Positions 35,336-43,541 of a stretch of DNA of 64,000 nt are shown one piece after another (position 1 is the first letter of the stretch; each line of letters starts with the position of its first letter). A program made the position numbers and the translations under genes. Below the pieces are notes generated by a model that was given only the letters and a program-made list of their open reading frames with translations, searched no databases and was not told where the DNA came from. This DNA comes from Thalassobacillus pellis (GTDB lineage: Bacteria > Bacillota > Bacilli > Bacillales > Halobacillaceae), in the NCBI RefSeq assembly GCF_016908295.1, contig NZ_JAFBDO010000003.1, positions 124,001 through 188,000 on the forward strand, given 5' to 3'.

Positions 35336-37533
35336 TGCAGGGTTTATCTCAGGACCATAAACAGTTTTATTACCAGCTTGTCATTTACTTGTGTGGTTTC
35401 CTGCTATTCTGGGAATGGCTGAGACCACTCGAAAAAATTACAGATACGGAAAACATCGGTATCTTTATTATCTTTGCAGCTTTTTGTTTTTTTATATCAG
35501 CTTTGCAAATCAGTTGGTGGATGGGGATGCCGCTGAAACTTATTGGCCTCATCTTTATCCTGGATGGGCTATTCATTTATAATAGCCTGTTCAGTCTGGA
35601 TTGGTTCATAGTGGTTTACCGGCAGCTCGTCTATAATTTTCAGATGATCCAGGCACAGAATTGGTGGGGAATGACCCCATTCTTCAGGAGTCTCCTGTTC
35701 TTGCTGTTATTATGGCTGATGAGTTATCTGCTCTACTATTGGTTTGTAGTTGCCAAGCGTCTGTTCGTGTTCGTACTGATGACCTTCATCTTTATTACCG
35801 TTGTAGATACCTTCACTGTCTATGATGGAAAATGGGCAATTGTGAGGATATTCATCATATCCTTGGTTGCGCTGGGTATAACTAACTTTTCCAAAGAAAT
35901 GGAAACAGAAGAAATACCGCTGAAGGGAGTATCCAAAATCAGACGTTTGATTTTGCCGCTCTTCGGGATGATTCTTTTGTCTACCATAGTCGGTTATGCT
36001 GCACCAAAACCGGATCCTAAATGGGCGGATCCAGTTCCTTACATTGAGAATGCTATAGGCGGTGGAGGAAAGGTCGTTCAAAAAGTCGGTTATGGGGAAG
36101 ATGATACGCGGTTGGGGGGCTCTTTTATTCAGGATGAAACTCCCGTGTTCCAGGCTGCTGCCCAGGGAGAACGTTACTGGCGGATTGAATCGAAGAACCA
36201 CTATACTGGTAAGGGCTGGGAAAACACATTGGAGCCTGAAATTGAAATAGTCCAGGATGGTAACCTTAACCTGAAAACCTACGAGAAAGAGGTCAAAACA
36301 GAAGAGCGGTACACGATTGTCAACTTCACCCCAGACGCGAACATAGATAAGCTTGTTTATCCTTATGGAGCCGGTGATTTAGAATCCTACCCGGAACAAT
36401 TTGAATTGCACTCTAATCAGACAAATGGCATGGTGGAAACATTCGTTGGCAATAATCCGCGGCAGATTCCCGGTTACAAAATGAAATTTGACGATCCATC
36501 GTTTGAATATGACCAGCTGCGTAATGCGGACGGGGAAGACCCGGATTACATCAAGGATGTCTATTTGCAGCTGCCGGAAACACTGCCGAATAGGGTCAGG
36601 AACCTCGCTGCCCAGATAACAGAGGGAGAAGAAAACCGTTACGATGCGGCTAAAGCTGTGGAAAGTTATTTCTCTGCAAATGGATTTGAATATGCAACTA
36701 AAGATGTCCCGGTGCCGGAGGAAAACCAGGATTACGTCGATCAGTTCTTATTTGAATCCCAACGGGGCTATTGTGATAATTTCTCTACCTCTATGGTTGT
36801 GCTGCTGCGTGCAGCTGACATTCCGGCTAGATGGGTAAAGGGATTTACCGGTGGTGAGCGGACGGAAGAGACCGTGATCCTTGATGACGATGAAACGTAT
36901 AATTTTTACCAGGTAACCAATGGGAATGCACACTCCTGGGTGGAAGTTTACTTCCCGGAAGTAGGATGGGTCCCTTTTGAGCCGACTCAAGGCTTTTCTA
37001 ACCCGACGGACTTCTATATCGATTTTGAAGAATCGGGTAATACCAATTCTGAAGAAACGGCCCCTCAGCCGGAGACAGAAAATGAACAAAGCACCGGCCA
37101 GCCGGAAAACTTTATGGAAGACATGGAAGAAGCTTCCGGGGGGATGAGTGCTGCAAATGATGAGAGTAACAGATGGTTTTATATTGGAATTATAACAGCA
37201 GTATTGTTGGTGGGTCTCATACTTTATGTGACCAGGCTGCGCTGGATCTCTGCTTATTTACTGAAGAAATACAAACGGCAAACGGATTCAGGAACATACC
37301 ATCAGGCTTATAACCACTTGCTTAAGGTGCTGGATAAAAAGGTACTTGCCAGAAAATCAAACGTAACACTACGGGAGTACGCCCGTGCTATCGATCAGCA
37401 TTTTCAATCTAATGAGATGAGGGTGCTTACCCATCATTATGAACGTGCGCTGTATCGTAATGAAGATCAACCGGAGCAGTGGAAGAAAGTAACTGAATTA
37501 TGGGAAAATTTAATAAGAAAGGCATTGTCTTGA
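35332..37533 (+). CDS. yebA: Transglutaminase-like membrane protein (YebA)
   Basis: The 733-aa protein has a block of about six N-terminal membrane helices (10-220), an extracellular transglutaminase-like domain with Cys in RGYCDNFSTSMV (about 480) and His in NAHSWVEVYFPE (about 530), and a further helix near 620. A C-terminal cytoplasmic DUF4129-like segment follows. The third catalytic position is FEPT, Glu where many have Asp. It is the third gene of the MoxR-DUF58 unit and probably acts at the cell envelope. The guaA promoter starts inside its last codons. Confidence 0.9.
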   Translation: MMQGLSQDHKQFYYQLVIYLCGFLLFWEWLRPLEKITDTENIGIFIIFAAFCFFISALQISWWMGMPLKLIGLIFILDGLFIYNSLFSLDWFIVVYRQLVYNFQMIQAQNWWGMTPFFRSLLFLLLLWLMSYLLYYWFVVAKRLFVFVLMTFIFITVVDTFTVYDGKWAIVRIFIISLVALGITNFSKEMETEEIPLKGVSKIRRLILPLFGMILLSTIVGYAAPKPDPKWADPVPYIENAIGGGGKVVQKVGYGEDDTRLGGSFIQDETPVFQAAAQGERYWRIESKNHYTGKGWENTLEPEIEIVQDGNLNLKTYEKEVKTEERYTIVNFTPDANIDKLVYPYGAGDLESYPEQFELHSNQTNGMVETFVGNNPRQIPGYKMKFDDPSFEYDQLRNADGEDPDYIKDVYLQLPETLPNRVRNLAAQITEGEENRYDAAKAVESYFSANGFEYATKDVPVPEENQDYVDQFLFESQRGYCDNFSTSMVVLLRAADIPARWVKGFTGGERTEETVILDDDETYNFYQVTNGNAHSWVEVYFPEVGWVPFEPTQGFSNPTDFYIDFEESGNTNSEETAPQPETENEQSTGQPENFMEDMEEASGGMSAANDESNRWFYIGIITAVLLVGLILYVTRLRWISAYLLKKYKRQTDSGTYHQAYNHLLKVLDKKVLARKSNVTLREYARAIDQHFQSNEMRVLTHHYERALYRNEDQPEQWKKVTELWENLIRKALS

Positions 37534-37558
37534 TTCTTGGCACATGCATTGATAGAAT
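37530..37558 (+). promoter_or_regulatory. Sigma-A promoter of guaA
   Basis: TTGATT (37530-37535), 17-bp spacer, TAGAAT (37553-37558). The -35 box overlaps the stop codon end of yebA, and the riboswitch aptamer begins about 20 bp further on. Confidence 0.65.
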
Positions 37559-37580
37559 TGATGGAAATTGAGCTAAGCGA

Positions 37581-37651
37581 CCTTCATATACCCTCGAAAA
37601 TATGGTTCGAGCGTCTCTACCAGGATACCGTAAATTTCCTGACTATGAAGG
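37581..37651 (+). ncRNA. Purine riboswitch aptamer, guanine class, upstream of guaA
   Basis: P1 is a perfect 8-bp stem (CCTTCATA 37581-37588 with TATGAAGG 37644-37651). P2 is CTCGAA/TTCGAG with loop AATATGG. The junction reads GTCTCTACC, and P3 carries the TACCGTAAAT loop. The specificity base in GACTA (37643) is C, as in guanine/hypoxanthine aptamers. Ligand binding should favour the terminator at 37679 and lower GMP synthase. Confidence 0.93.
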
Positions 37652-37678
37652 CAGACATCCGTTTGTTCTGTCCGTATT

Positions 37679-37725
37679 CTGGATTTCTGCCTTCCTGTAT
37701 TAAGGGGCAGGAGTCCAGTTTTTTT
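37679..37725 (+). terminator. Riboswitch-controlled terminator before guaA
   Basis: CTGGATTTCTGCCTT (37679-37693) pairs with AAGGGGCAGGAGTCCAG (37702-37718), followed by seven Ts. Confidence 0.85.
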
Positions 37726-37820
37726 ATACTTTAAGAAAATTTAACTTTGTTAAAGGATTAAAGTATAAGTAAAACGAAGGCTTTCGCCATAAGGACTTGG
37801 CGACAAGCCGATTTTTCTAA
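37726..37820 (+). repeat. R1 repeat, copy c, in the guaA leader
   Basis: The best preserved copy. Hairpin 1: ATACTTTAA (37726-37734) with TTAAAGTAT (37758-37766), nesting TTTAAC/GTTAAA. Hairpin 2: GGCTTTCGCCA (37779-37789) with TGGCGACAAGCC (37798-37809), one bulge. It ends TTTTTCTAA. It starts directly after the riboswitch terminator and ends 52 bp before the guaA ATG. Confidence 0.75.
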
Positions 37821-37872
37821 TTGTATTACGGGGGAATCCGAAGGTGTTGCTAAACGAAGGGGAGCTGACAAC

Positions 37873-39414
37873 ATGACACAAATGGACGAGAAGATACTCG
37901 TACTTGATTTTGGAAGCCAATATAACCAGTTAATTACACGGCGCATTCGTGAATTCGGTGTATACAGCGAATTACATTCCCATAAGCTTACAGCTGATGA
38001 AATTAAAAAAATGAACCCAAAGGGAATTATTCTTTCCGGCGGGCCGAACAGTGTTTACGGGGAAAACAGTTTTCGCTGTGATGAAGCTATTTTTGACCTG
38101 GATATACCTGTACTGGGCATCTGCTACGGAATGCAGCTGATGACTCATCACTACGGCGGGAAAGTGGAGCGTGCAAATGAACGGGAGTACGGGAAAGCTG
38201 CCATCACGTTGAAGGAATCTTCTCCTGTCTTGTTTGGTGATACACCTCTAGTCCAGACTGTGTGGATGAGCCACAGTGATAAAGTGATTGAAGCACCGCC
38301 AGGCTTTACATTGGATGCGACCAGTCCATCCTGTCCTGTTGCCGCATTCAGTGACGATGAAAGAAAGCTCTATGGCGTTCAATTCCACCCAGAAGTACGC
38401 CATTCCGAATATGGCAACGAGCTGTTAAAGCAGTTCGTGTTTGAAGTATGCCATTGTGAAGGCGACTGGACAATGGAAAACTTCATTGACATGGAAGTAG
38501 AAAAGATCCGTGAGCAGGTAGGCGACCAGAAGGTGCTGTGTGCATTGAGCGGTGGTGTTGATTCATCAGTTGTCGCGGCTTTGATCCACAAAGCTATCGG
38601 CGATCAGTTGACTTGTATTTTTGTCGACCATGGACTTCTAAGAAAAGGGGAAGCAGACAGTGTCATGCGGACCTTTCGAGACGATTTCCATATGAATGTC
38701 ATCAAAGTTGACGCGAAAGAACGGTTCATGAAAAAACTTGCAGGTGTATCTGACCCAGAGCAAAAAAGAAAAATCATCGGAAATGAATTCATCTACGTTT
38801 TTGATGATGAGGCAGCTAAATTAAAGGATACACATTTCCTTGCCCAGGGTACGCTTTACACGGATATCATCGAAAGTGGTACCGATACTGCTCAGACGAT
38901 CAAGTCCCACCATAACGTAGGCGGACTTCCGGAAGAAATGGATTTTGAATTGATCGAACCCCTGAACACCCTATTCAAGGATGAAGTTCGGAAATTGGGA
39001 TCTGAGCTTGGAGTTGCTGATGAAATAGTCTGGAGACAGCCTTTCCCCGGGCCTGGCCTTGCTATCCGAGTGCTAGGGGAAATCACTGAAGAAAAATTGA
39101 AAATCGTCCGTGAATCTGACGCCATTTTACGCGAGGAAATCAAAAATGCCGGACTTGAGCGGGAGGTTTGGCAATACTTCACTGTACTTCCGAATTTCCG
39201 CTCTGTTGGTGTAATGGGTGATACACGCACGTATGATCACACAATTGGTATCCGAGCAGTCACTTCCATTGATGGCATGACTTCGGACTGGGCGCGGATT
39301 CCGTGGGATGTTCTTGAAAAGATATCTACGCGCTGCGTCAACGAAGTCGACCATATCAACCGCGTCGTTTATGACGTGACAAGCAAGCCACCTGCCACAA
39401 TAGAGTGGGAATAA
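37873..39414 (+). CDS. guaA: GMP synthase (glutamine-hydrolysing)
   Basis: GuaA (513 aa) aminates XMP to GMP with glutamine and ATP. The N-terminal glutaminase domain has the nucleophile Cys in GICYGMQLM and the HPE motif [11 protein letters not shown]. The ATP-pyrophosphatase domain has [11 protein letters not shown] (P-loop, about 227-237), and the C-terminal dimer domain ends in KPPATIEWE. The ATG at 37873 follows AAGGGGAGC. Control is by the guanine riboswitch upstream, so its own product pathway feeds back on it. Confidence 0.97.
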   Translation: MTQMDEKILVLDFGSQYNQLITRRIREFGVYSELHSHKLTADEIKKMNPKGIILSGGPNSVYGENSFRCDEAIFDLDIPVLGICYGMQLMTHHYGGKVERANEREYGKAAITLKESSPVLFGDTPLVQTVWMSHSDKVIEAPPGFTLDATSPSCPVAAFSDDERKLYGVQFHPEVRHSEYGNELLKQFVFEVCHCEGDWTMENFIDMEVEKIREQVGDQKVLCALSGGVDSSVVAALIHKAIGDQLTCIFVDHGLLRKGEADSVMRTFRDDFHMNVIKVDAKERFMKKLAGVSDPEQKRKIIGNEFIYVFDDEAAKLKDTHFLAQGTLYTDIIESGTDTAQTIKSHHNVGGLPEEMDFELIEPLNTLFKDEVRKLGSELGVADEIVWRQPFPGPGLAIRVLGEITEEKLKIVRESDAILREEIKNAGLEREVWQYFTVLPNFRSVGVMGDTRTYDHTIGIRAVTSIDGMTSDWARIPWDVLEKISTRCVNEVDHINRVVYDVTSKPPATIEWE

Positions 39415-39458
39415 ACGAACGAATATATAGTATGTCTGTTTATTGTTCGGTTTTCAGC

Positions 39459-39487
39459 TTGACATTTTTAAAAGAGCATCGTACCAT
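39459..39487 (+). promoter_or_regulatory. Sigma-A promoter of pbuG
   Basis: TTGACA (39459-39464), 17-bp spacer, TACCAT (39482-39487), about 25 bp before the aptamer. Confidence 0.7.
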
Positions 39488-39510
39488 GGACATGGATTAA
39501 ATAGTATAAA

Positions 39511-39595
39511 GATTTACCGACGTATAATTTTGGGGATATGGCCCATAAGTTTCTACCAGGCTGCCGTAAATGGCCTGACTACGTGGTGAAATTAA
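39511..39595 (+). ncRNA. Purine riboswitch aptamer, guanine class, upstream of pbuG
   Basis: Conserved parts in order: GACGTATAATTTTGGG, loop GATATGG, CCCATAAG, TTTCTACC, P3 with GCCGTAAAT, then CCTGACTACGTGG. P1 uses GACGTA-like and TACGTGGT arms. The specificity base at 39579 is C (guanine/hypoxanthine class). Confidence 0.93.
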
Positions 39596-39647
39596 AAATG
39601 TCCGTGGGTACGTTTCTGCGGATTGCCGTGATTTCATTGCGCCGGTC

Positions 39648-39680
39648 AGCACTCCTGGAATTTCTGGGAGTGTTTTTTTG
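39648..39680 (+). terminator. Riboswitch-controlled terminator before pbuG
   Basis: CACTCC (39650-39655) pairs with GGAGTG (39667-39672), followed by seven Ts. Confidence 0.8.
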
Positions 39681-39710
39681 TTTTTTGGTAATTACTTTGC
39701 TGCGGGCTTC

Positions 39711-39827
39711 ATCCAGCTCCAGCGCCTACCCCCTCGAGGTCTTAAGCCAATCCTCTCTGTGACAAAGAACGCCACGGTGAGGCTTGACTTAAGCAGGTCG
39801 GGGGTGAGCAAGGCGCTTGCACTTTTG
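39711..39827. repeat. R2 repeat, copy a (large palindrome)
   Basis: About 117 nt, starting ATCCAGCTCCAGCGCC and ending AGGCGCTTGCACTTTTG. The two halves are inverted: AGCGCC/GGCGCT, ACCCCC/GGGGGT, CTTAAGCC with GGCTTGACTTAAG, and GTGAC/GCCAC around the centre. A related copy lies at 41286. Similar palindromic repeats are familiar from Bacillaceae intergenic regions. Confidence 0.8.
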
Positions 39828-39863
39828 ATTATACGTCTGGGTTCAGAATAAGGGGGAAATACC

Positions 39864-41198
39864 ATGAGAAAATATTTTAGATTTGAGGAATTGGGTACGA
39901 ATTATCGTACGGAATTCATGGCAGGACTAACGACATTTCTGGCTATGGCTTATATATTGTTCGTCAATCCTAACACGCTAGCGCTTGTAGGGATTGAGGA
40001 GCTTCCGGAAGGTGTCACCCGAATTGACCAGGGTGCTGTCTTTACCGCTACGGCGATAGCTGCTGCCTTCGGATCGCTGGTAATGGGAATATTTGCACGT
40101 TATCCGATTGCGCTCGCTCCTGGAATGGGGCTTAATGCTTTCTTCGCCTATACGGTTGTCCTTGGCTATGGAATTCCGTGGGAAACAGCGCTCGCTGGTG
40201 TATTGGCATCTGGACTTATATTTATCGTACTGACATTGACTGGGTTACGCGAGCAGATCATTAATGCCATTCCAGCCAACCTGAAAATGGCGGTCGGAGC
40301 TGGAATCGGTTTGTTTATTGCTTTTATTGGTTTTCAAAGCTCTGGTATCATTCAGGCAAATGAAGCAACATTGGTTGCACTTGGTGATCTGACTGAGCCG
40401 ACGACACTCCTAGCTATTTTCGGTATCTTCGTATCTGTCATTCTATTGTCGCTTGGCATTAAAGGTGGAATCTTCTATGGTATGATTCTGACAGCCATCG
40501 CCGGTATGATGACAGGTCTGATTCATACTCCACAGGGTGCAGGGGATATCGTAAGTTCGGTTCCCAGCGTTGCTCCTACTTTCGGTCAGGCAATCATGCA
40601 CTTTGATGATATCTTTACGATAGAAATGCTTGTCGTTATTCTGACATTCCTTTTTGTCGACTTTTTTGATACAGCAGGGACATTAGTCGCTGTTTCTACC
40701 CAGGCAGGCTTCATGAAGGACAACAAACTGCCTCGTGCTGGTCGGGCGTTATTTTCCGATTCTGCTGCGACTGTTGTAGGTGCGGTTGTTGGTACCTCTA
40801 CAACTACGTCTTATATTGAGTCAACGGCTGGTGTAGGAGCAGGTGGACGGACAGGCTTCACTTCTGTTGTTACAGCAGGCTTTTTCCTGCTTGCTTTATT
40901 CTTCTCACCTTTACTGGCAGTCGTTACCGCTGAAGTGACGGCCCCGGCGCTAATCATTGTTGGTGTGCTGATGGCCTCATCTTTAAAGAATGTGGAGTGG
41001 GAGAAGTTCGAAATTGCTGTCCCGGCATTTTTCGTCATAATCGCGATGCCGCTTACCTACAGCATCGCAACAGGGATTGCTCTAGGGTTCATCTTTTACC
41101 CGATTACGATGATTATGAAAGGCCGTATGAAAGAAATTCATCCAATTATGTATTTTCTGTTTGTTGTATTCGTGCTTTATTTCATTTTCTTATCCTAA
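39864..41198 (+). CDS. pbuG: Hypoxanthine/guanine permease (AzgA-type)
   Basis: The 444-aa membrane protein belongs to the NCS2/AzgA purine permeases, with 12-14 hydrophobic segments. Family stretches are FRTEFMAGLTTF-like YRTEFMAGLTTFLAMAYILF (N-terminus), PIALAPGMGLNAFFAY (about 80-95), and VDFFDTAGTL (about 270-279). It imports hypoxanthine and guanine by proton symport. The ATG at 39864 follows AAGGGGGAAA. Placement after guaA and riboswitch control match B. subtilis pbuG. R2 copy a lies between the riboswitch terminator and the gene. Confidence 0.95.
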   Translation: MRKYFRFEELGTNYRTEFMAGLTTFLAMAYILFVNPNTLALVGIEELPEGVTRIDQGAVFTATAIAAAFGSLVMGIFARYPIALAPGMGLNAFFAYTVVLGYGIPWETALAGVLASGLIFIVLTLTGLREQIINAIPANLKMAVGAGIGLFIAFIGFQSSGIIQANEATLVALGDLTEPTTLLAIFGIFVSVILLSLGIKGGIFYGMILTAIAGMMTGLIHTPQGAGDIVSSVPSVAPTFGQAIMHFDDIFTIEMLVVILTFLFVDFFDTAGTLVAVSTQAGFMKDNKLPRAGRALFSDSAATVVGAVVGTSTTTSYIESTAGVGAGGRTGFTSVVTAGFFLLALFFSPLLAVVTAEVTAPALIIVGVLMASSLKNVEWEKFEIAVPAFFVIIAMPLTYSIATGIALGFIFYPITMIMKGRMKEIHPIMYFLFVVFVLYFIFLS

Positions 41199-41203
41199 TA
41201 TTA

Positions 41204-41247
41204 AAAGGACCAATGCCGAGCTGCTTTCAGGCATTGGTCCTTTATTC
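41204..41247 (+). terminator. Intrinsic terminator of pbuG
   Basis: AAAGGACCAATGCC (41204-41217) pairs perfectly with GGCATTGGTCCTTT (41230-41243), then ATTCT. Confidence 0.9.
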
Positions 41248-41252
41248 TATAA

Positions 41253-41284
41253 GTCGGGGGTGAGCATGTCGCTTGCACTTTTGT
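41253..41284. repeat. Duplicated 32-nt right end of R2
   Basis: These 32 nt (GTCGGGGGTGAGCATGTCGC and onward) are identical to 41373-41404, the right end of copy b. They lie directly before that copy, as a tandem partial duplication. Confidence 0.85.
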
Positions 41285-41285
41285 C

Positions 41286-41403
41286 TCATCCAGTTCCAGC
41301 GCCAACCCCCTCGAGGGCTTAAGCCGATCCTCTCTGTGAAAAAATCGTCACGGCGAGGCCTGGCTTAAGCTGGTCGGGGGTGAGCATGTCGCTTGCACTT
41401 TTG
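41286..41403. repeat. R2 repeat, copy b
   Basis: About 118 nt, with the same palindromic plan as copy a: TCCAGCGCC... at left, GTCGCTTGCACTTTTG at right, CTTAAGCCGATCCTCTCTGTG near the centre (two parts). It ends 10 bp before the stop codon of the convergent Hsp20 gene and may also serve that gene as a transcript end. Confidence 0.8.
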
Positions 41404-41412
41404 TGAATAGAC

Positions 41413-41838
41413 TCAATCATCTTCCAGGTTGGTGATGCGAATGCGGTTTTTATTGCTTGTATCTGAAATAAGGCGATGGAGCTGGATGATCAGCAAGCCG
41501 TGTTTATAGGAAGCTTGTATTTTATCACTTCTAACTGGATAGGGGAGGTCGATTTTTCGTTCAAATGCCCCTTGCATGATTTCTCCTTTTACCTGCTGGC
41601 CGCCTTTTTGGTTGACCTCCACTATCCCTTTGATCTCCAGAACAGCATGGTCAACAAAGACATCGACTTTGTTCATGTCGTTTAAACCAGGAATGCTGAA
41701 CATACATAACAGTTCATTATCATATTGGTAAAGGTTCATTTGCGGTAATGGAGGTTTCACAAGTCCTTCAAAATCACCCCAAAAATCATTTCCAAAAAAA
41801 CGATCAAGGTTTTTTTTCCAATCGTCAAATTGATTCAT
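41413..41838 (-). CDS. Small heat shock protein (Hsp20/alpha-crystallin family)
   Basis: The 141-aa protein has an N-terminal region (NQFDDWKKNLDRFFGNDFWG), an alpha-crystallin domain (about 38-125; LLCMFSIPGLN, VFVDHAVLEIKG, RKIDLPYPV) and a final strand with KHGLLIIQLHR. Members act as ATP-independent holdases, and some Bacillus relatives (CotM, CotP) are in spore coat. Whether this one is a chaperone or a coat protein is not visible. It is on the opposite strand from its purine neighbours. Minus-strand start ATG at 41838. Confidence 0.85.
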   Translation of the reverse strand: MNQFDDWKKNLDRFFGNDFWGDFEGLVKPPLPQMNLYQYDNELLCMFSIPGLNDMNKVDVFVDHAVLEIKGIVEVNQKGGQQVKGEIMQGAFERKIDLPYPVRSDKIQASYKHGLLIIQLHRLISDTSNKNRIRITNLEDD

Positions 41839-41987
41839 GATTAACCTGCCTCTCCCTTAAAATGTAAAAAAATCTAAGATTCCATTGTGTAAGTATTATT
41901 TGGTGTTATATAGTGTATGCATATGTTTTACCTGTGTGAATGCCCAGGCAAGAAACCAGGTACGATGAAAATAAAGGAGGGCCGTCT

Positions 41988-42554
41988 ATGCTCGATAACG
42001 CCTTGGTCATGGTAGTGATCATTCTTGCTATCAACGTGACCTATGTATCTTTTTTCACGATCAGGATGATTTTGACGCTGAAGGGACAGCGGTACTTGGC
42101 TGCTTTTATCAGCATGTTTGAAGTGATCATCTATATTGTCGGACTTGGTCTTGTGCTGGAAAACCTTGATCAGATTCAAAATTTGATCGCTTACGCCATT
42201 GGATATGCCCTGGGTGTCATAGCAGGGATGAAAATCGAAGAGAAGCTTGCCCTAGGCTATATTACTGTGAATGTCATTTCCTCGAGCCCGGATATCGAAT
42301 TCACCCGCAAGCTCAGGGACAAAGGGTACGGAGTGACCAGCTGGTTTGCTTACGGAATGGAAGGAGACCGGCTTGCCATGCAGATCCTTACGCCGCGGAA
42401 ATATGAACTGAAACTGTATGATACAATACGGACCCTCGATCCCAAGGCGTTCATCATCGCTTATGAGCCCAAACAGATTCATGGAGGCTTCTGGGTCAAA
42501 CAGGTAAGGAAAGGAAGGTTGGCTGGTGGGAAAAAACAAGAAAATGCGCTTTGA
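41988..42554 (+). CDS. yebE: UPF0316 membrane protein YebE (DUF5698/DUF2179)
   Basis: The 188-aa protein has three membrane segments in the first 90 residues and a C-terminal DUF2179-like domain ([37 protein letters not shown]). The family function is not settled. ATG 41988 has AAAGGAGGG 6 bp upstream; the longer frame from 41940 adds 16 residues before that site and is rejected. The gene overlaps yebG by 29 bp, as expected for the yebE-yebG pair before purE. Confidence 0.9.
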   Translation: MLDNALVMVVIILAINVTYVSFFTIRMILTLKGQRYLAAFISMFEVIIYIVGLGLVLENLDQIQNLIAYAIGYALGVIAGMKIEEKLALGYITVNVISSSPDIEFTRKLRDKGYGVTSWFAYGMEGDRLAMQILTPRKYELKLYDTIRTLDPKAFIIAYEPKQIHGGFWVKQVRKGRLAGGKKQENAL

Positions 42555-42723
42555 AGTTCAGGAAGGCGAAACGATTGAACAATGTTTAGCAAGAATGAAG
42601 AAGGAAGGCTATACACCTGTCAGGCGTACAGAGGAGCCGATCTTCAAGGAAGTTATCAGAAACGGTGAAAAAGATTATGAAGTGATTGACAGTCACATCG
42701 TTTTTCATGCAGTAAAGCAGTGA
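42526..42723 (+). CDS. yebG: NETI motif-containing protein YebG
   Basis: This 65-aa protein matches the small NETI-motif family ([17 protein letters not shown]) found next to yebE in Bacillaceae. Function unknown. GTG start at 42526, 8 bp after AAGGAAGG, inside the end of yebE in another frame. The purE promoter follows 48 bp after its stop. Confidence 0.88.
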   Translation: MGKNKKMRFEVQEGETIEQCLARMKKEGYTPVRRTEEPIFKEVIRNGEKDYEVIDSHIVFHAVKQ

Positions 42724-42770
42724 ATACGAACGATTCATTTCCGGTAACTTTCCAATGTTCGTGTTTAACG

Positions 42771-42800
42771 TTGACAAGTGTTTAACCTCCCTGCTATGAT
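42771..42800 (+). promoter_or_regulatory. Sigma-A promoter of the pur operon
   Basis: TTGACA (42771-42776), 18-bp spacer, TATGAT (42795-42800), 21 bp before the aptamer. Confidence 0.75.
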
Positions 42801-42820
42801 GAATATAGAAACTTCATACG

Positions 42821-42893
42821 GTACCTCATATAACGACGGGAATAAGGCCCGTAAGTCTCTACCCGGCGACCGTAAATTGCTGGACTATGGGGA
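42821..42893 (+). ncRNA. Purine riboswitch aptamer, guanine class, upstream of purE
   Basis: P1 CCTCATA (42824-42830) with TATGGGG (42886-42892). P2 ACGGG/CCCGT around loop AATAAGG. Junction AAGTCTCTACC, P3 with GACCGTAAAT, then GGACTATGG. The specificity base at 42885 is C, the guanine/hypoxanthine class, as for the B. subtilis purE leader. Confidence 0.93.
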
Positions 42894-42943
42894 AGAATGG
42901 ATCAGTATTGTCGATGTTGCAATGCTGCATTCGGCTTTGCTAT

Positions 42944-42991
42944 GCCTATCTTTCTTCTCTATACGTTCAGAGAAAAAAGATAGGCTTTTTT
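42944..42991 (+). terminator. Riboswitch-controlled terminator before purE
   Basis: GCCTATCTTTCTTCTCT (42944-42960) pairs with AGAGAAAAAAGATAGGC (42969-42985) and is followed by six Ts. A strong attenuator. Confidence 0.9.
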
Positions 42992-43049
42992 GGTATCCAT
43001 TTATGAGAAAGTGATGAAAATTTTATATCCTATAGAAGAGAGGGATTTG

Positions 43050-43541
43050 ATGGCGCAGGTCGGTGTAATCATGGGAAGTATTTCTGATTGGAACACAATG
43101 AAAGCAGCTTGCGAGGTGCTTGAGGAACTCGGTATTGATTATAAAAAAGAAATCATTTCCGCGCATCGTACCCCTGAGGATATGTTCCGATATGCGGAGG
43201 ATGCTAGAAATAAAGGATTGAAGGTTATTATTGCCGGAGCGGGTGGTGCAGCGCATCTGCCGGGCATGGTTGCCGCTAAAACAACTTTACCTGTCATCGG
43301 GGTCCCTGTTGAATCAAAAGCATTGAAAGGGATGGACTCCCTTCTGTCGATTGTGCAGATGCCTGGCGGAGTACCTGTTGCTACAGTAGCAATTGGAACT
43401 GCTGGCGCAAAAAATGCCGGAATCCTTGCTGCAGAAATGATTGGGGCTTTTGATGAAATGACAGCAGCTAGATTACAAGACTACCGTAAACAAATGAAAG
43501 AAAAAGTAGATGGAATGAGGAGCGAGCTTCATGACAGTTAA
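43050..43541 (+). CDS. purE: N5-carboxyaminoimidazole ribonucleotide mutase
   Basis: PurE (163 aa) moves the carboxyl of N5-CAIR to give CAIR. Motifs: [37 protein letters not shown] and [20 protein letters not shown]. The ATG at 43050 is used (AGAGGG upstream). A longer frame from 42990 overlaps the attenuator and is rejected. It is the first of twelve overlapping or closely spaced pur genes, all under the riboswitch upstream. It overlaps purK by 11 bp. Confidence 0.97.
   Translation: MAQVGVIMGSISDWNTMKAACEVLEELGIDYKKEIISAHRTPEDMFRYAEDARNKGLKVIIAGAGGAAHLPGMVAAKTTLPVIGVPVESKALKGMDSLLSIVQMPGGVPVATVAIGTAGAKNAGILAAEMIGAFDEMTAARLQDYRKQMKEKVDGMRSELHDS

Noticed and set aside
37537-37734. 65-codon plus-strand ORF before guaA
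   Set aside because: It overlaps the purine riboswitch aptamer and its terminator almost completely; the conserved RNA explains the sequence.
39415-39453. Terminator directly after guaA (CGAACGAAT with ATTGTTCG)
   Set aside because: The stem has a bulge, an 18-nt loop and a short T run; too weak to list as a feature.
42778-43014. 78-codon plus-strand ORF before purE
   Set aside because: It lies over the purE riboswitch and attenuator and has no ribosome binding site.
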